Positions 5,469 to 8,521 of a stretch of 8,521 nucleotides of DNA are shown piece by piece. The stretch covers positions 1-8,521 of the forward strand of contig JAGQOI010000037.1 of NCBI GenBank assembly GCA_020427625.1. The letters are read 5' to 3'. Each line of letters begins with the position of its first letter. Within the stretch, counting starts at the first letter, position 1. The position numbers and the translations under genes are program-made. The notes under the pieces were generated by a model that did no database searches, was not told where the DNA came from, and saw only the letters and a program-made list of their open reading frames with translations. This DNA comes from Phycisphaerales bacterium. GTDB lineage: Bacteria; Planctomycetota; Phycisphaerae; Phycisphaerales; SM1A02.

Positions 5469-6293
5469 ATGCTGTCCGCCCGACGACGCGTACTCGGTTC
5501 GATCTGTGCGACGCTGGCCCTCGCCGCCGGTCTGGTGTCGGGCGGCTGCCAGGCGACGACGAGCGCCGGCGGCCTGGCCGCGCCGGGCGCGATGGGGACG
5601 GCGCCGGACCCGTTCGCCGGGCGCACCGTGCTCATCACCGGCGCGAACCGCGGGCTCGGCCTGGAGTTCGCGAAGCAACTGCACGAGCGCGGCGCCGTCG
5701 TCATCGCGACCGCCCGCGCGCCCGAGGCGGCGACCGAACTCAAGGCGCTCGGCGTGCGCGTCGAGGCGCTCGACGTCGCCGATGATGCCAGCGTCGCCGC
5801 CCTCGTGAAACGCATCGGCGAGGGATCGATCGACATCCTCATCAACAACGCCGGCGTCAGCGGCGGGCTCGGTCGCCTCGAGCAGGTCGACGGCGCCGCC
5901 GTCGATCGCGTCATGCAGGTCAACCTCCTCGGACCGATGCGCGTGACCAGGGCGCTCCTGCCCGCCCTCCGGCGCGGCGACCGCAAGCTCGTCGTGAACA
6001 TCTCCAGCAAGCTCGGCAGCATCGGGCTCAACGAGGGCGGCGGGTACTACGCCTACCGCGAGAGCAAGGCGGCGCTGAACATGTTCACCCGCAGCATCGC
6101 CGCCGAACTCAAGGCCGACGGCTTCACCTGCATCGCGATGAGCCCGGGATGGGTCCGCACCGACATGGGCGGCCCGCAGGCGAATCTCAGCCCGGAAGAG
6201 AGCATCACCGGCATGCTCGGCGTCATCGATGATCTCGGACCCGACGGCACCGGACGCTTCTACCACTACGACGGCGAGCCGATTCCCTGGTAG
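5469..6293 (+). CDS. C-factor/CsgA-like short-chain dehydrogenase with lipoprotein signal
   Basis: This 274-residue NAD(P)-dependent oxidoreductase has a Rossmann fold. The cofactor motif TGANRGLG is at 57-64 and NNAG at 126-129. Ser179/Ser180, Tyr196 and Lys200 (YRESK) give the catalytic residues. The tail PGWVRTDMGGPQANLSPEES (226-245) and the ending FYHYDGEPIPW are typical of the C-factor/sniffer-like SDR group that includes Myxococcus CsgA. Residues 1-27 (MLSARRRVLG, hydrophobic core, LVSGGC) look like a lipoprotein signal with Cys27 as the lipidated residue. About 23 linker residues precede the domain. The ATG at 5469 is preceded by AGGAG at 7-nt spacing (5457-5461), so the signal is part of the protein; an in-frame ATG at 5433 would add 12 residues without such a site. 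The domain is intact. The physiological substrate is unknown. Confidence 0.92.
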   Translation: MLSARRRVLGSICATLALAAGLVSGGCQATTSAGGLAAPGAMGTAPDPFAGRTVLITGANRGLGLEFAKQLHERGAVVIATARAPEAATELKALGVRVEALDVADDASVAALVKRIGEGSIDILINNAGVSGGLGRLEQVDGAAVDRVMQVNLLGPMRVTRALLPALRRGDRKLVVNISSKLGSIGLNEGGGYYAYRESKAALNMFTRSIAAELKADGFTCIAMSPGWVRTDMGGPQANLSPEESITGMLGVIDDLGPDGTGRFYHYDGEPIPW

Positions 6294-6333
6294 TCCGGGC
6301 ATCCCCGACCGACCGGCGGACGAATCCGACGAC

Positions 6334-6852
6334 ATGACCGCCTTCACCGCGCCCGCGATGCGTCCCGAACCGTCCGCCGAGCCCGTCATCCGCCGCGCCG
6401 AACGCGGCTGGGTGCTTGAGGCGGCGATCTTCCTGCCGCGTCCGGTCGAATCGATCTTCCCGTTCTTCGCGGATGCCCGCAATCTCGAGCGCATCACGCC
6501 ACGCCACCTCCAGTTCCATGTCATCACGCCCCGTCCGATCGAGATGCGGGCGGGCGCGATCATCGACTACCGGCTGAAGATCCGCGGCATTCCGTGTCGC
6601 TGGCGGTCGGAGATTACGGCGTGGGAGCCGATGACCCGCTTCGTCGACGAGCAGCGCCGCGGGCCGTATCGGTGGTGGATCCACGAACATACGTTCGAGC
6701 CGGTTCCGGGCGGCACGATCGCGCGCGACGTCGTGCAGTACGGCGTTCTCTTCGGCGCGCTGGCGCACACGCTGCTCGTCCGTCGCGACGTGCAGTCGAT
6801 CTTCGCCTACCGGACCAGGGTGCTGCGGGACCTGTTCGGCGCGCCGGAGTGA
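6334..6852 (+). CDS. SRPBCC-superfamily (COG4276-like) protein
   Basis: This 172-residue, probably cytoplasmic protein has no signal peptide or membrane segment. Residues 26-168 form an SRPBCC (START/polyketide-cyclase-like) helix-grip fold. Landmarks are WVLEAAIFLPRPVESIFPFFADARNLERITP (26-56), IEMRAGAIIDYRLKIRGIPCRWRSEI (69-94), FVDEQRRGPYRWWIHEHTF (103-121) and a C-terminal helix FAYRTRVLRDLF (157-168). The family binds a hydrophobic ligand in a deep pocket, and relatives sit beside or are fused to YfcH-like nucleotide-sugar epimerases; its biochemical role is unknown. The ATG at 6334 follows the SDR stop by 40 bp, so the two genes are probably co-transcribed. An in-frame start at 6229 would overlap the SDR gene and add a low-complexity leader, so it was not used. 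No strong Shine-Dalgarno is visible. Family assignment is confident; function is not. Confidence 0.87.
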   Translation: MTAFTAPAMRPEPSAEPVIRRAERGWVLEAAIFLPRPVESIFPFFADARNLERITPRHLQFHVITPRPIEMRAGAIIDYRLKIRGIPCRWRSEITAWEPMTRFVDEQRRGPYRWWIHEHTFEPVPGGTIARDVVQYGVLFGALAHTLLVRRDVQSIFAYRTRVLRDLFGAPE

Positions 6853-6858
6853 ATGACA

Positions 6859-6883
6859 CGACCCCCGGTGGGACCGGGGGTCG
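6859..6883. terminator. bidirectional hairpin between convergent genes
   Basis: CGACCCCCGGT (6859-6869) pairs perfectly with ACCGGGGGTCG (6873-6883) around a GGG loop, an 11-bp GC-rich stem. It lies six nt after the SRPBCC stop and 30 nt past the M28 peptidase stop on the opposite strand, the expected place for a shared terminator. No T-tract follows on either side. Confidence 0.6.
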
Positions 6884-6913
6884 CGGTGGACTGATGGTGC
6901 GCCGGCCGACGGA

Positions 6914-8521
6914 TCAGCCGCCGCCCTTGGCCTGAAGCGTTGCGAAGAGGGTGATCATCTCACCGTCGCGGAGGACGCCGAGCTGGACCTCGTCGCCGGG
7001 CTTGTGACTGGCGAGCATGGTCATCCAGGCCCGCATGTCGGTGATCTCCTCCTTGTTCCACGTCATGAGTCGATCGTCGGGCTGGAGTCCGGCGAGCGCG
7101 GCCGAGCCGCCCTCGGTCACGTCTCGGATCGGGATCCCCGGATCGCCGGCCTCGTAGGTGCCGGGCATGATGCCGAAGCGGACGGTGATGTCGCTGAGTT
7201 GCGGTCCGCCGGGCGCGCGATCGCCGCCGGCGTCGCGGGTCGCGACGGGGAACGAGTCCGGTCGCGTCGCCATGGCGAGCGCGATGTCATGGAACATGCG
7301 GATCGTCTTCACGGCGCCGACGCGGTTGATCTTGTACGACACGTCCTCGGGCGTGTGATACTCCTGGTGGAAGTCGGCGATGATGCCGAAGAGGACGGGC
7401 ATGCCCTTGCGCTGGAAGGGCGTGTGGTCGCTGGCGCCGGACATGGTCGCCGGCTGCACGATCTCCAGGCCGCTGGCGGCGAAGAAGGGTTCGAGGAACT
7501 CGCCGAGTCCCTCGCCGGTGTACGCGCCGGACACGCTCAGGCGATCGTTGAGGATGCGCCCGATCATGTCGAAGTTGACCATGAGCACGTGCTGGTCGAT
7601 CGGCACGATCGGATGCTCGACGTAGTAGCGCGAACCGTTCAGGCCCGACTCCTCGGCCGAGAAGGTCATGAGCAGGATGCTGCGGGCGTCGGCGTCCGCC
7701 GGAAGCGCGGCATACGACGCCGAGAGCTTCTGGGCGAGCAGGATGATGCCGGCGCTGCCGGAGGCGTTGTCGTCGGCGCCGGGATGGAGCTTGCCGGGTC
7801 CGGTGCGCGAACCGAACTCGCCCATGCCGAGATGGTCGAGGTGCGCGCCGATGACGATGTACTCGTCGGCGAGCGCGCCGCGCCCGGGCACGATGCCCGC
7901 GATGTTCTCCGCGACGACCGGCGTCTCCTCGACCGCGACGCGCACCGTCGCCAGACCGTCCAACGCCACCAGTCCGGCGCCCTCGTCGGCGATCGACCGG
8001 AGCTGGCGCGCGGTCCGACCGGCCGGGTCGGCGAGTTCGAGCAGGCGACTGCCCGCGTCGACGCTCATGAGCATGACGGGCGCCGTCGACCCGCCGCGCC
8101 GTCCGCCGCCGCCGCCCGCCATCGCGAGCGACTCGATGCGCGGATCGTCCGCGCCGGGCGTGTTGATGACGATGATCGCCGCCGCGTTGCGGTCGAGCGC
8201 GGCCCGGATCTTGCCCTGGAACGACGCGCGGTTCGACCAGCGTCCGTTCCCCCACAGGCTCGTCCCGGCGTCGTTCATCGGTTCGAAGCGGTACATCACC
8301 GCGATGCGTCCGGTGAGGTCGTCATCGGGTCCGTAGCTGGAGTAGTCGTCGGGTCCGTTGTCGATCGAGTATCCGACGAACGTGAGCGGCCCGGTGACCT
8401 CGCCCGCGCCGCCGAGCGCCGTGCCGACGACGTCGGTGCCGGGCGTCGCGGTCATGCCGCCTCGCGGCGCCTCGAGGGTGAGCATCTGTTCCGTGATGCG
8501 TCGTTCGCCGGCGAGCGGGAA
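6914..8521 (-). CDS. M28-family zinc aminopeptidase with PA and PDZ domains (5' end outside window)
   Basis: The frame is open to the right edge, so the N-terminus with the likely signal peptide is missing; 535 residues are visible. Numbering here uses the internal Met at 8485 as 1. The preceding FPLAGERRITEQ fits a continuing protein, so that Met is not the start. A protease-associated (PA) domain spans about 30-160 (LTGRIAVMYRF, AAAIIVIN). It contains an unusual Gly/Arg-rich loop, GGGGGRRGG, at 124-132. The M28 catalytic domain follows at about 190-405. Expected di-zinc ligands and catalytic residues are all present: His215 (HLDH), Asp239 (ADDNASG), Glu278/Glu279 (SAEESG), Asp306 (NFDMIG) and His377 (YHTPED). 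A PDZ domain fills about 430-520 (GSAALAGLQPDDRL, then LRDGEMITL) and may bind substrate C-termini or a partner. Such enzymes are normally exported and trim N-terminal residues from peptides. It converges on the SRPBCC gene. Confidence 0.95.
   Translation of the reverse strand, partial: FPLAGERRITEQMLTLEAPRGGMTATPGTDVVGTALGGAGEVTGPLTFVGYSIDNGPDDYSSYGPDDDLTGRIAVMYRFEPMNDAGTSLWGNGRWSNRASFQGKIRAALDRNAAAIIVINTPGADDPRIESLAMAGGGGGRRGGSTAPVMLMSVDAGSRLLELADPAGRTARQLRSIADEGAGLVALDGLATVRVAVEETPVVAENIAGIVPGRGALADEYIVIGAHLDHLGMGEFGSRTGPGKLHPGADDNASGSAGIILLAQKLSASYAALPADADARSILLMTFSAEESGLNGSRYYVEHPIVPIDQHVLMVNFDMIGRILNDRLSVSGAYTGEGLGEFLEPFFAASGLEIVQPATMSGASDHTPFQRKGMPVLFGIIADFHQEYHTPEDVSYKINRVGAVKTIRMFHDIALAMATRPDSFPVATRDAGGDRAPGGPQLSDITVRFGIMPGTYEAGDPGIPIRDVTEGGSAALAGLQPDDRLMTWNKEEITDMRAWMTMLASHKPGDEVQLGVLRDGEMITLFATLQAKGGG

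Noticed and set aside
4641..6563. A 640-codon minus-strand frame
   Set aside because: It runs antisense through the SDR gene and in a shifted frame through the DUF1080 gene, giving a compositionally biased product.
1..8521. A possible defence system, prophage or mobile island
   Set aside because: No integrase, transposase, toxin-antitoxin pair, CRISPR array or composition break was found. Apart from the BchE-like unit the gene content is ordinary chromosome.

Overview
The window is about 70% GC (estimated by eye), almost fully coding, and looks like chromosome of a Gram-negative bacterium. Two proteins carry lipoprotein signals. A DUF1080 lipoprotein, a divergent SerRS and very high GC fit an uncultured planctomycete, perhaps Phycisphaerae. 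That placement is inference from gene style, because no taxonomic marker was searched.

Layout. Positions 1-1986 (minus strand) hold a two-gene unit: a GbsR/MarR-type regulator, then 10 bp downstream a B12-binding radical SAM protein that runs off the left edge. The radical SAM protein resembles BchE, the oxygen-independent cyclase that forms ring E of (bacterio)chlorophyll. The unit has a well-formed sigma70-like promoter, and a perfect 16-bp palindrome overlaps its -10 element. Positions 1987-2236 are non-coding and contain that promoter, five copies of a 13-bp tandem repeat and a GC hairpin. Positions 2237-4552 (minus) hold nadK (NAD kinase) followed by serS (seryl-tRNA synthetase). Positions 4553-4630 hold a perfect REP-like palindrome and the likely nadK promoter. 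Positions 4631-5329 (minus) hold a DUF1080 lipoprotein. Positions 5330-5468 are a divergent intergenic region with a degenerate 8-bp repeat. Positions 5469-6852 (plus) hold a C-factor/CsgA-like short-chain dehydrogenase with a lipoprotein signal, then a small SRPBCC protein. An 11-bp hairpin at 6859-6883 separates these from a convergent exported M28 aminopeptidase with PA and PDZ domains, which runs off the right edge.

How the genes work together. The clearest functional unit is regulator plus BchE-like protein, apparently autoregulated through the palindrome. nadK and serS are housekeeping genes. The DUF1080 protein, the lipidated SDR and the M28 peptidase all look envelope-located, but no shared pathway is evident.

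Most worth a second look are: the BchE-like gene and its operator; the lipoprotein-type C-factor SDR; a recurring TA..AT box 7-8 nt before the ATG of three genes that lack a Shine-Dalgarno, suggesting leaderless mRNAs; and the intergenic repeats. No CRISPR array, tRNA, rRNA or transposase was seen.
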